The translations under genes were made by a program, and so were the position numbers. From assembly GCF_003585765.1 (NCBI RefSeq), contig NZ_CP021235.1:1116001-1180000 (forward strand): a DNA stretch of 64,000 nucleotides, read 5' to 3'. Shown here one piece after another: positions 53,983 to 61,956 of the stretch. The stretch comes from Pontibacter actiniarum (GTDB lineage: Bacteria; Bacteroidota; Bacteroidia; Cytophagales; Hymenobacteraceae). The notes below the pieces were generated by a model, which saw only the letters and a list, made by a program, of their open reading frames with translations, searched no databases and was not told where the DNA came from. The stretch's first letter is position 1; each line of letters begins with the position of its first letter.

Positions 53983-54393
53983 TTAGGCGTTTGATCTGAG
54001 CCAGTCTTCCGCCAAGGTGATTTCATCAAAAACTTTTATGTACTCCGGAGATTTGGCCAGCTTAACGGCCTTGCTGGCGGAAAGGCGGCTCAGCATGCTG
54101 GGGGAGTAAACCCAGGCAAACAGCTGTAGGCCATTAGCACGCAGTGACGAAAACCACTCTTCTGCTACCCATCTGGAGGCTGTAGACCACTGGCCTTCCA
54201 CACGGGTGTTGTCATTCAGAATCCGGAAGCAGGCGATCTCCTTCATTAGCTCCTGTATCTTTTCACAGCCAGCCACTACTGTGTCATAATTTTGGTAGCC
54301 ACGCCAGTTAGCATAAATCCATTCTCCTTCCGGATTATACTCAATGGCTATGGTCGTATCTCTGTATAGAATCTCAGTTCGCGCTTGTTGCAT
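53983..54393 (-). CDS. Small protein of unknown function, possibly STAS/SEC14-like
   Basis: 136 aa, soluble and Trp-rich. The alternating pattern (TEILYRDTTIAIEYNPEGEW, IYANWRGYQNYDTVVAGCEKI, RFRILND-like ACFRILNDNTRVEGQWS, LQLFAWVYSP) recalls the SpoIIAA/STAS-like proteins that are frequent in Hymenobacteraceae, but the match is by overall shape, not a diagnostic motif. No signal peptide or TM helix. It is not obviously part of either amino-acid operon, which lie on the other strand. Confidence 0.6.
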   Translation of the reverse strand: MQQARTEILYRDTTIAIEYNPEGEWIYANWRGYQNYDTVVAGCEKIQELMKEIACFRILNDNTRVEGQWSTASRWVAEEWFSSLRANGLQLFAWVYSPSMLSRLSASKAVKLAKSPEYIKVFDEITLAEDWLRSNA

Positions 54394-54931
54394 GGGTGCT
54401 ATGTTTGCGGAAGAACCACTAATTTAAGCATCAATGGCCGGAATAAAAAAGCCTCTGTCGTAGAACTCTCCTTCGGTCTCCCTTATTGCTGTTGCGTTTA
54501 AATGAATATCCTGTTTCGTTGATGCAAACATCAAAAACCAGGCCCTAACACTGTAATTCTTTCTTTTTAGTATGTAATTGTTTGTTATCCAGATGTATAT
54601 GAAATGGGTTCCTTTTGGGGGATACAGCATAGCTTTCCCATAGCTAGAAATAGGAGTGCAACTTTTACGCTGGAGAGAAGGTGCGGGTGCGGTTGATTTA
54701 TTTCTTTTATTTGATGGCCTTTGACTTGGTCGTTAGTCGCAGCAGTCGCTGAGGATGGAAACCTTACCAGCCGATCCATTTTCTTGTAGCCTGCCCCAGG
54801 GGTTACACGAACTTAAAATGTCTTTAAAAAGCACGCAGGCGGCGTCGGGAGGACCTTTTTTTGCCGGGTGTGCCTGCCGCTTCCTCCGGTGGTGTAGAAA
54901 CCGGGACGAGAAAAAATTTCAGAACAAAAGC
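54394..54931. other. Spacer upstream of trp operon
   Basis: About 540 bp without a convincing gene. Minus-strand frames at 54424-54630 and 54585-54779 and a plus-strand frame at 54755-54949 have no recognisable features. It is AT-rich at 54590-54720. Confidence 0.5.
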
Positions 54932-54961
54932 TTGGACTTACCGTTTTAGCCTATACTTTTG
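54932..54961 (+). promoter_or_regulatory. trp operon promoter
   Basis: TTG (54932-54934), 19-nt spacer, TACTTTTG (54954-54961): full match to the Bacteroidetes consensus. Expected start near 54968, about 50 nt before the leader ATG. Confidence 0.78.
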
Positions 54962-55016
54962 CAAGTGTAAGAGGAAGAACAAGCACAAGTACCTCTTTAA
55001 ATAGATAAAAGACACA

Positions 55017-55103
55017 ATGATTCAAAATCTTCATATGGCATGGTGGTGGCACGTAACGACAACAATCGTGAACGGCACTGCTATATCCATTATGAAGGGA
55101 TAA
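55017..55103 (+). CDS. trp operon leader peptide (three consecutive Trp codons)
   Basis: A 28-codon ORF from ATG 55017 to TAA 55101-55103: MIQNLHMAWWWHVTTTIVNG then TAISIMKG. The three TGG codons are at 55041-55049, in a protein class where Trp is otherwise rare, directly after a consensus promoter and before a perfect terminator. Stalling at TGG when charged tRNA-Trp is scarce would leave 55069-55077 free to form the antiterminator. At sufficient Trp the ribosome runs to the stop and masks that segment, so the terminator at 55124 forms. Too short for normal gene calling. Confidence 0.95.
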   Translation: MIQNLHMAWWWHVTTTIVNGTAISIMKG

Positions 55104-55140
55104 AATAAGCAAAGTAAAGGTTTAAAAGGCCTGCTGTTCA
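55069..55140 (+). promoter_or_regulatory. trp antiterminator pairing
   Basis: TGAACGGCA (55069-55077) can pair over all 9 positions (one G-U) with TGCTGTTCA (55132-55140), which is part of the left arm and loop edge of the terminator. The two structures exclude each other. Confidence 0.8.
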
Positions 55141-55166
55141 CCAAGAACAGCAGGCCTTTTTGTTTT
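55124..55166 (+). terminator. trp attenuator terminator
   Basis: Perfect 16-bp stem (55124-55139 with 55145-55160), loop ACCAA, followed by TTTTTGTTTT. It stands 20 nt after the leader stop codon and 26 nt before trpE. Confidence 0.95.
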
Positions 55167-55185
55167 CCACTACCCCAAAGCAACT

Positions 55186-56598
55186 ATGAGCAAGTATAAA
55201 TTACGCACCACGTACAAGCGCCTACTGGCCGACACACTGACACCGGTGAGCGTGTACCTAAAGCTGCGAGACAAGTTTCCGAACAGCATTTTGCTGGAGA
55301 GCTCCGATTACCATGGCGCTGAAAACAGCTTCTCGTACATCTGCTGTAACCCCATGGCAAGTATAAAAGCGCAGAACGAGGTGCTGACGGAGACTTTTCC
55401 GGATGGCAGCGAGCGCACTACCGCCATCACAAAGGAAACCAATGTGCCGGTGTTGCTGGGGGAGTTTTCAAGGAGCTTTGAGGTGGAAGAGAATAAGCAG
55501 TTCAGCTTTATCCACAATGGCTTGTTTGGTTACATGAGCTATGATGCCGTGCGTTACTATGAGGACATCAACCTGACAATGCGTGAAGGCAGAGCCGATA
55601 TTCCAGATTTATACTATGCGGTGTATCGCCACATTATTGCCATCAACCACTTCACCAACGAAGCTTATATCTTCTCGCACAACTACAACCAGGGCGATGA
55701 TGATGGGATTGCGCAACTGGAAGCGCTGCTAAACAGCCGCAACATTCCCAGCTATACTTTCAAAACGGCAGGAGAAGAGGAGCATAACATCAGTGCGCAT
55801 GACTTCCTGAAGAACATAGAGAAGGCGAAGCAGCATTGCTTCCGGGGCGATGTGTTCCAGTTGGTGCTTTCCCGCCGTTTTGCACAGGGCTTTCAGGGGG
55901 ATGAGTTTAACGTGTACCGGGCGCTGCGCTCTATCAATCCATCTCCCTACCTGTTCTACTTCGACTACGGCAGCTTTAAGATCTTCGGTTCTTCACCGGA
56001 GGCCCAGTTGGTGATCAAAGACCAGAAGGCAAGCATTTTTCCCATAGCCGGAACATTCAGAAGAACAGGGGATGATGCGGCAGACGCTGCTTTGGCCGAA
56101 AAGCTTTTGGCAGACCCAAAGGAAAATGCGGAGCACGTGATGCTAGTAGACTTGGCCCGTAACGATTTAAGCCGCAACGGCCACAGCGTGCAGGTAGAGA
56201 CTTTTAGAGAGATTCAGTTTTACTCGCACGTGATTCACCTTGTGTCAAAGGTATCCGGCACATTACACAAACAGGAGGATGCGTTGCAGATGGTTGCGAG
56301 TACCTTTCCAGCTGGTACCTTGTCCGGAGCACCCAAGCACATGGCCATGCAGCTCATTGACCGTTACGAAACCACTAACCGTGCCTTTTACGGCGGCTGC
56401 ATCGGTTTCCTTGACTTCAACGGTAACTTCAACAGCGCTATCATGATTCGCTCGTTCCTGAGCAAAGACTATAAACTATACTTCCAGGCAGGTGCAGGCA
56501 TTGTGGCAGCTTCTAACCCGGATAGTGAGCTGCAGGAGGTAGACAATAAATTAATGGCGCTGCGCCGCGCCCTTCAACTGGCCCAAGAAATCAACTGA
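55186..56598 (+). CDS. trpE: Anthranilate synthase component I
   Basis: 470 aa. Start MSKYKLRTTYKRLLADTLTP. The Trp feedback-binding motif LLESS is at 36-40, and the chorismate-utilising domain carries FQLVLSRRF, NPSPYLFYFDYGSFKIFGSSPE, PIAGTFRRTGDD, LVDLARNDLSRNG, and GTLSGAPKHMAMQLIDRYE near the end. It converts chorismate to anthranilate with TrpG. It is separate from trpG (start 1 nt after the stop). AAGTATA words lie at its start codon region and at 55359. Confidence 0.97.
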   Translation: MSKYKLRTTYKRLLADTLTPVSVYLKLRDKFPNSILLESSDYHGAENSFSYICCNPMASIKAQNEVLTETFPDGSERTTAITKETNVPVLLGEFSRSFEVEENKQFSFIHNGLFGYMSYDAVRYYEDINLTMREGRADIPDLYYAVYRHIIAINHFTNEAYIFSHNYNQGDDDGIAQLEALLNSRNIPSYTFKTAGEEEHNISAHDFLKNIEKAKQHCFRGDVFQLVLSRRFAQGFQGDEFNVYRALRSINPSPYLFYFDYGSFKIFGSSPEAQLVIKDQKASIFPIAGTFRRTGDDAADAALAEKLLADPKENAEHVMLVDLARNDLSRNGHSVQVETFREIQFYSHVIHLVSKVSGTLHKQEDALQMVASTFPAGTLSGAPKHMAMQLIDRYETTNRAFYGGCIGFLDFNGNFNSAIMIRSFLSKDYKLYFQAGAGIVAASNPDSELQEVDNKLMALRRALQLAQEIN

Positions 56599-56599
56599 T

Positions 56600-57163
56600 A
56601 TGAACGTTCTGGTAATCGACAATTACGACTCATTTACCTATAACCTGGTGCACCTGCTGCAGGAGCTGGGGGCAACGGTAACTGTGCGCCGCAACGATAA
56701 GACGACACTGGAAGAGGTGGGGCAACATGACAAAATCATGCTTTCACCCGGCCCAGGTATACCTGACGAAGCAGGCTTGCTAAAGGAAATTATTCGCACT
56801 TATGGCCCTAGCAAAGACTTGTTTGGAGTTTGCCTAGGTCATCAGGCGATAGGTGAAGTATACGGAGGTAAGCTGTTTAACAGCAACGAAGTATGGCATG
56901 GCGTGGCAATGCCTGTGCAGGTAGTATGCGAGCAGGAGCCCTTGTTCAAAGACCTGCCTAAGCAGTTCGGTACCGGTCGTTACCACTCCTGGTTGGTAGA
57001 GCAGGAACTGCCAGAGTGCCTGGTGCCAACTGCTGTAGACGAAAAAGGACATATCATGGCTATGCGTCATAAGGAGCACAAGGTGCGAGGCGTTCAGTTT
57101 CACCCCGAATCAGTGCTGACAGAACACGGCAAAGAAATTATTAAAAATTGGCTGGATAGTTAA
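56600..57163 (+). CDS. trpG: Anthranilate synthase component II (glutamine amidotransferase)
   Basis: 187 aa class-I glutamine amidotransferase: VIDNYDSFTYNLVHLLQELG, SPGPGIPDEAG, the catalytic Cys in FGVCLGHQAIGEVYGG and the His/Glu of GVQFHPESVLTEHGK. It supplies ammonia to TrpE and can also serve para-aminobenzoate synthase. It lies 1 nt after trpE. A 91-nt spacer with a heptamer array separates it from trpD. Confidence 0.97.
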   Translation: MNVLVIDNYDSFTYNLVHLLQELGATVTVRRNDKTTLEEVGQHDKIMLSPGPGIPDEAGLLKEIIRTYGPSKDLFGVCLGHQAIGEVYGGKLFNSNEVWHGVAMPVQVVCEQEPLFKDLPKQFGTGRYHSWLVEQELPECLVPTAVDEKGHIMAMRHKEHKVRGVQFHPESVLTEHGKEIIKNWLDS

Positions 57164-57171
57164 TTTGGACA

Positions 57172-57250
57172 AAAGACACAAGTAGCAAGACACAAGATTC
57201 TAAATCTCAAGGAAAGTCTAAAATCTAACGTCTTATGTCTAACATCTAAA
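57172..57250. repeat. Five-heptamer tandem array before trpD, with upstream AGACACA copies
   Basis: 57216-57250: GTCTAAA, ATCTAAC, GTCTTAT, GTCTAAC, ATCTAAA, exactly 35 bp, ending 4 nt before the ATG at 57255. AGACACAAG occurs twice upstream (57174 and 57188), and can pair with the array. Confidence 0.88.
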
Positions 57251-57254
57251 AGAA

Positions 57255-58262
57255 ATGAAAGAAATACTTAATCACTTATTTGAACATAAAACGCTGACGA
57301 AGGAGCAGGCCCGGGAGGTGCTGGTAAATATTGCCGGCGGAAAGTATAACCAAAGCCAGATCTCAAGCTTCCTGACGGTGTTCATGATGCGCAGTATCAC
57401 CGTGGATGAATTGGAAGGATTCCGTGATGCGTTGCTGGCGCTTTGCCATCGTGTGGACCTGGACGCTTATAACCCCATTGACCTTTGCGGAACGGGTGGT
57501 GACGGCAAGGATACCTTCAACATATCTACGCTATCTTCATTTGTAGTAGCGGCTAATGGTGTAGCTGTAGCCAAGCACGGGAATTATGGAGTGTCCTCCT
57601 CCTGCGGTTCTTCTAACGTGCTGGAGGCGCTGGGGATTAAATTTACCACAGACACCGATGCGTTGGAGCGAAGTATAGAGAAGTATAATATCTGCTTTTT
57701 GCATGCGCCGCTTTTTCACCCGGCCATGAAGAGCGTGGGGCCTATTCGGAAAGACCTGGGCGTAAAAACCTTCTTTAACATGCTGGGGCCAATGGTGAAT
57801 CCGGCTTTCCCGAAGCGACAGTTGGTGGGCGTATTCAGCCTGGAGTTAGCCCGCATGTATGGCTATCTGTACCAGCAAACCGATACCCGCTATACTATAC
57901 TTCATACTTTGGATGGCTATGATGAAATCTCCCTGACCAGCCCGTTCAAAGTAATCTCTGATAACCGCGAAGCGCTGCTGGATGCGCAGGCGCTGGGGCT
58001 GCCAACGTTGCAGCAAGAGCAAATTAGAGGCGGAGGCACGATAGAGTCAGCAGCAGAAATATTTCTAAAAGTGCTGAAGGGAGAAGGCACAGAAGCACAG
58101 ACAGCCGTGGTTTCAGCTAATTCAGCCATGGCTTTGCAGTGCGCCAGACCGGAACTGGAGCTGCAGGAGGCGGTTAGCATAGCCAAAGAAACACTTGAGT
58201 CAGGTAAAGCTTATGCTTTATTTAACAGCCTGATACAGGATAAAAACTTAGTAGTGGCTTAA
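57255..58262 (+). CDS. trpD: Anthranilate phosphoribosyltransferase
   Basis: 335 aa. PRPP-binding loop DLCGTGGDGKDTFNIST, NYGVSSSCGSSNVLEALG, and the second conserved region NMLGPMVNPAFPKRQLVGVF; the anthranilate-binding His is in AKHGNYGV. It transfers phosphoribose to anthranilate. The gene contains several AAGTATA words, including two ten bases apart at 57671 and 57681 in two different reading frames. It is preceded by the heptamer array and followed by trpC after 34 nt. Confidence 0.96.
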   Translation: MKEILNHLFEHKTLTKEQAREVLVNIAGGKYNQSQISSFLTVFMMRSITVDELEGFRDALLALCHRVDLDAYNPIDLCGTGGDGKDTFNISTLSSFVVAANGVAVAKHGNYGVSSSCGSSNVLEALGIKFTTDTDALERSIEKYNICFLHAPLFHPAMKSVGPIRKDLGVKTFFNMLGPMVNPAFPKRQLVGVFSLELARMYGYLYQQTDTRYTILHTLDGYDEISLTSPFKVISDNREALLDAQALGLPTLQQEQIRGGGTIESAAEIFLKVLKGEGTEAQTAVVSANSAMALQCARPELELQEAVSIAKETLESGKAYALFNSLIQDKNLVVA

Positions 58263-58296
58263 GCTTTAAAACATCAACATTGTAAAGAAACGCAAC

Positions 58297-59115
58297 ATGA
58301 ACATACTAGACGAAATCATTGCCAACAAGTATAAAGAAGTAGCAGAGCGCAAAGAACTATACCCGGTTAAGTTGCTGGAGAAGAGCTTATACTTCGAAAC
58401 TCCTTGTATCTCCTTAGAGCGCTACCTGCTGCGCCCGGATAAAACTGGCATTATAGCCGAAATTAAACGTAAATCTCCTTCTAAGGGCGATATTAATCCT
58501 TATGTTTCTGTAGAGCGCACTTCTATTGGTTACATGCAGGCGGGAGCCTCTGCACTTTCTGTGTTAACAGATGGACCTTACTTTGGCGGCAAGAACGAGG
58601 ACCTGTTGACGGCACGTAAGTATAATTACTGCCCCATTCTGCGAAAAGATTTTACAGTAGATGAGTACCAGATAGTAGAAGCGAAATCTATCGGAGCGGA
58701 TGCTATACTTTTAATTGCTGCTGCTTTGGAGCCTGCACACTTGAAGCAACTGGCTGCTTTTGCACGTTCTTTTGGCTTAGAAGTGTTGCTGGAGGTGCGT
58801 GATAAAGAGGAGTTGGCCAATACATTATCAGAAGATGTGAATGTAGTTGGTGTAAACAATCGCAACCTGAAAGACTTTGTAACAGATGTGAATGCTTCTT
58901 ATGAGATAGCAAGACACATTCCTGCAGGTGTTACCAAGATATCAGAGAGTGGCATCAGCAACCCGAAAACAATGGTTGAGTTGAAAGAAGCTGGCTTCAA
59001 CGGTTTTCTGATTGGAGAGACCTTTATGCACAACAGCCGACCTGAGCAAGCTGCTGCCAACTTTATCAGAGAGTATAAGCAACTGCTTGAAAGGAAAACT
59101 GCTTCTTTGGTTTAG
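58297..59115 (+). CDS. trpC: Indole-3-glycerol phosphate synthase
   Basis: 272 aa TIM barrel: MNILDEIIANKYKEVAERKE, IAEIKRKSPSKGDINPYVSV (catalytic Lys), SALSVLTDGPYFGG, PILRKDFTVDEYQIVEAKSIGADAILLI, VGVNNRNLKDFVTD and ISESGISNPKTM. It closes the indole ring of CdRP. This gene is visibly more AT-rich at third positions than trpE, and carries four AAGTATA/TATACTT words within 400 bp. It lies 34 nt after trpD and 20 nt before trpF. Confidence 0.96.
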   Translation: MNILDEIIANKYKEVAERKELYPVKLLEKSLYFETPCISLERYLLRPDKTGIIAEIKRKSPSKGDINPYVSVERTSIGYMQAGASALSVLTDGPYFGGKNEDLLTARKYNYCPILRKDFTVDEYQIVEAKSIGADAILLIAAALEPAHLKQLAAFARSFGLEVLLEVRDKEELANTLSEDVNVVGVNNRNLKDFVTDVNASYEIARHIPAGVTKISESGISNPKTMVELKEAGFNGFLIGETFMHNSRPEQAAANFIREYKQLLERKTASLV

Positions 59116-59135
59116 CTAAACTAAAACTTAAGGTT

Positions 59136-59759
59136 ATGAAAATCAAAGTATGCGGCATGCGTCAGGCAGACAACATCCGCCAATTGGCTGAGTTACAGCC
59201 CGACTACATGGGCTTTATCTTCTATGAGAAGTCGAAGCGCTTAGCAGAGGGGCATATTACACCAGAGCTTTTGGCGGAACTGCCAGCAAGTATAAAAAAG
59301 GTGGGAGTATTTGTGAATGCCGCTACAACAGAGATTCAGGCCACAGTTACCAAGTATAAACTGGAGGCGGTGCAACTGCATGGTAGCGAAACACCCAGGC
59401 AGTGTGCTGAAGCCAAAGAGCTGGGAGTAGAAGTGATTAAAGCTTTCTCTGTAGATGATAGGTTTGTGTTCGAAAACACCTTGCTCTACGAATCCTGCAC
59501 GGACTATTTCCTGTTCGATACCAAAGGCAAAGAGTATGGTGGCAACGGCATTCCGTTTGATTGGGAGCTACTGAAAAACTACTTCTCGCCCAAGCCATAC
59601 TTCCTCAGCGGCGGACTGAACCTGGAGAATGTAAAGCATCTGGACAAGGTAAGGCCAAAGCCCGACGGGATTGATGTGAACAGCGGCTTTGAGCAGGAGC
59701 CAGGCCTGAAGAACATAGCTGATCTTAAAGAGTTATTCAGCCAGATCAGAAGCAAATAA
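59136..59759 (+). CDS. trpF: Phosphoribosylanthranilate isomerase
   Basis: 207 aa TIM barrel with the intact catalytic residues: Cys6 in KIKVCGMR and Asp128 in YFLFDTKGKEYGGNG, and the phosphate-binding end LSGGLNLENV plus PDGIDVNSGFEQEPGLKN. It isomerises PRA to CdRP. It is the genuine TrpF of the operon, in contrast to the degenerate relative at 39434-40057. It is followed by a 239-nt spacer with hairpins and a heptamer array before trpB. Confidence 0.96.
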   Translation: MKIKVCGMRQADNIRQLAELQPDYMGFIFYEKSKRLAEGHITPELLAELPASIKKVGVFVNAATTEIQATVTKYKLEAVQLHGSETPRQCAEAKELGVEVIKAFSVDDRFVFENTLLYESCTDYFLFDTKGKEYGGNGIPFDWELLKNYFSPKPYFLSGGLNLENVKHLDKVRPKPDGIDVNSGFEQEPGLKNIADLKELFSQIRSK

Positions 59760-59765
59760 ATTATT

Positions 59766-59925
59766 TGCCGCCGCAGGTTTAGCATAGCGTAAATGCTATT
59801 GAGTGTGTAACTCAATAGGTTTGGCGGTTGAAATCTAATTATGTCTTCTTTTCTGCTCCGCAGAAAGCAAGTTGCAAACTTGCATCAAGTATAACCACAA
59901 GTTACGCTCACGCTAAACTTGCGGT
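59766..59925. repeat. Hairpin-rich insertion in the trpF-trpB spacer
   Basis: Perfect small hairpins in series: AGCAT/ATGCT (59781-59797), CTATTGAG/CTCAATAG (59796-59818), TTCTGC/GCAGAA (59851-59865), GCAAGTT/AACTTGC (59867-59883), CAAGTT/AACTTG (about 59898-59921). No coding potential seen. It looks like a short dispersed palindromic element. Confidence 0.6.
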
Positions 59926-59937
59926 ATGTAAATTACA

Positions 59938-59992
59938 AGACACAGGCATTACCATAAGTCTTGTGTCTAACGTCTAAAATCTAGCGTCTCAA
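59938..59992. repeat. Five-heptamer tandem array before trpB, with upstream AGACACA
   Basis: 59958-59992: GTCTTGT, GTCTAAC, GTCTAAA, ATCTAGC, GTCTCAA, 35 bp, ending 6 nt before the ATG at 59999. AGACACA at 59938-59944 can pair with TGTGTCT at 59962-59968. Confidence 0.88.
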
Positions 59993-59998
59993 AATAAA

Positions 59999-61189
59999 AT
60001 GAGCTATCACGTTAACGAAAAAGGATTCTATGGCAAGTTCGGTGGAGCCTATGTGCCCGAAATGCTGTACCCCAATGTAGAAGAGTTGCGCCAGAATTAC
60101 CTGCGCATTATACAGGAAACAGATTTTCAGGAGGAGTTGCAACACCTGCTGAAGGACTATGTGGGGCGGCCAACGCCGTTATACTTTGCCCCACGCCTTT
60201 CGGAGAAGTATAACACCAAAATATACCTGAAGCGCGAAGACCTGAACCATACAGGAGCACACAAAATCAACAACACCATCGGGCAGGTTTTGCTGGCAAA
60301 GCGCCTTGGTAAAAAGCGAATCATTGCCGAAACCGGAGCCGGTCAGCATGGTGTGGCAACGGCTACCGTGTGCGCCTTGATGGGGCTGGAATGCATTGTG
60401 TACATGGGTGAGGTAGATATTGAGAGGCAGGCTCCAAATGTGGCGCGAATGAAGATGCTTGGGGCAAAGGTAGTTCCTGCTACCAGTGGAAGTAAAACTT
60501 TAAAAGACGCTACTAATGAGGCTATCCGTGACTGGATTAACAATCCTGAAAACACCTATTACATCATTGGTTCTGTAGTTGGTCCGCACCCTTACCCGGA
60601 TATGGTGGCCCGTTTCCAAGCCATTATTTCAAAGGAGATGCGTACGCAGTTGCTGGAGAAAGAAGGCACCGAACTACCAAGTTATGTGATAGCCTGTGTG
60701 GGTGGTGGCAGTAACGCAGCAGGTGCTTTTTACCATTTCCTTGATGAACCGGAGGTGCAGTTGGTAGCCGTAGAGGCAGCTGGCAAAGGAGTCGATTCAG
60801 GTGAGTCGGCAGCTACATCTATACTTGGCAGGGATGGCGTCATTCACGGAAGCCGCACCTTGCTGATGCAGACAGAAGATGGGCAGGTAACGGAGCCATA
60901 TTCTATCTCAGCCGGACTGGATTATCCGGGAGTTGGTCCGCTGCATGCGCACCTCTTTGAGAGCAAGCGCGCGCGATTTATGAATGCTACCGACGATGAA
61001 GCGCTGCAAGCGGTGCTGGAGCTGACAAGGCTAGAGGGCATCATTCCGGCACTGGAAACGGCGCACGCATTGGCCGTACTAGAGCGCCTGCAAGCAAAGC
61101 CGGATGAAATTGTGATTATTAACCTTTCCGGCCGCGGCGACAAAGATCTATCAACCTACCTAAAGCACTTCCACTTCGATGAACAATAG
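59999..61189 (+). CDS. trpB: Tryptophan synthase beta subunit
   Basis: 396 aa, TrpB1 type. [24 protein letters not shown] with the PLP Lys (K in GAHKINN), [20 protein letters not shown], the phosphate-binding loop [10 protein letters not shown], and GLDYPGVGP with [16 protein letters not shown]. It condenses indole with serine. It overlaps trpA by 11 nt. It is separated from trpF by a long spacer, unusual in an otherwise tight operon. Confidence 0.98.
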   Translation: MSYHVNEKGFYGKFGGAYVPEMLYPNVEELRQNYLRIIQETDFQEELQHLLKDYVGRPTPLYFAPRLSEKYNTKIYLKREDLNHTGAHKINNTIGQVLLAKRLGKKRIIAETGAGQHGVATATVCALMGLECIVYMGEVDIERQAPNVARMKMLGAKVVPATSGSKTLKDATNEAIRDWINNPENTYYIIGSVVGPHPYPDMVARFQAIISKEMRTQLLEKEGTELPSYVIACVGGGSNAAGAFYHFLDEPEVQLVAVEAAGKGVDSGESAATSILGRDGVIHGSRTLLMQTEDGQVTEPYSISAGLDYPGVGPLHAHLFESKRARFMNATDDEALQAVLELTRLEGIIPALETAHALAVLERLQAKPDEIVIINLSGRGDKDLSTYLKHFHFDEQ

Positions 61190-61955
61190 AATTAAGCGCC
61201 TCTTTGAGCAGAAGCAGAAAGGGCTGCTCTCGGTATACTTTACAGCTGGCTATCCAAACCTGGAGGACACAGAAACCATTATCCTGGAGCTGGAGAAAAA
61301 TGGAGTAGACTTGATTGAGGTAGGTATGCCTTTCTCTGATCCGCTGGCAGACGGGCCAACCATTCAGCAAAGCAGCACTGTTGCATTGCAAAATGGCATG
61401 ACCATATCTAAGCTTTTCGAGCAACTGCAGCATATCCGCCAGAAATCGCAGATACCGCTGGTGCTGATGGGCTACCTGAACCCAGTGATGCAGTATGGCG
61501 TGGAGCGTTTCTGCCAGAAAGCGGCCGAAGTAGGTATAGACGGCATTATTCTGCCGGACCTTCCGCTGCGCGAGTATGTGGAGGAGTATAAGCCGCTTTT
61601 CGAAAAGTATAACCTGAGCAAAGTCTTCCTCATCACGCCACAAACGCCAGAGGCCCGTATTCGCGAGATAGACAGTCATACCAACGGCTTCATTTACATG
61701 GTGTCGTCTGCTTCTACCACAGGTAAAACATTAGGCTTAGAAGAGCAGAGCCAGGCTTACTTCCAACGTGTGGCAAGTATGAAACTGCAAAATCCGGGCG
61801 TGATAGGCTTCGGCATCCATGATAAAGAGACCTTTGCCTCGGCTTGCAACCATGCCACCGGAGCCATCATCGGCAGTGCCTTTGTAAAGGCAATCGGTCA
61901 GGAGGGAAGCCTGGAGCAGAACATCAAAACATTTATCCAAAGCATTAAGAACTAA
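61179..61955 (+). CDS. trpA: Tryptophan synthase alpha subunit
   Basis: 258 aa TIM barrel. [13 protein letters not shown], the catalytic Glu in [46 protein letters not shown] (catalytic Asp), [13 protein letters not shown] and [10 protein letters not shown]. It cleaves indole-3-glycerol phosphate and channels indole to TrpB. Its start overlaps trpB by 11 nt, and the DAHP synthase starts 1 nt after its stop. Confidence 0.97.
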   Translation: MNNRIKRLFEQKQKGLLSVYFTAGYPNLEDTETIILELEKNGVDLIEVGMPFSDPLADGPTIQQSSTVALQNGMTISKLFEQLQHIRQKSQIPLVLMGYLNPVMQYGVERFCQKAAEVGIDGIILPDLPLREYVEEYKPLFEKYNLSKVFLITPQTPEARIREIDSHTNGFIYMVSSASTTGKTLGLEEQSQAYFQRVASMKLQNPGVIGFGIHDKETFASACNHATGAIIGSAFVKAIGQEGSLEQNIKTFIQSIKN

Positions 61956-61956
61956 C

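Noticed and set aside
54424..54949. Short ORFs of 60-70 codons upstream of the trp operon
   Set aside because: No start context, domain or conservation evidence; the plus-strand one runs into the -33 box of the trp promoter.
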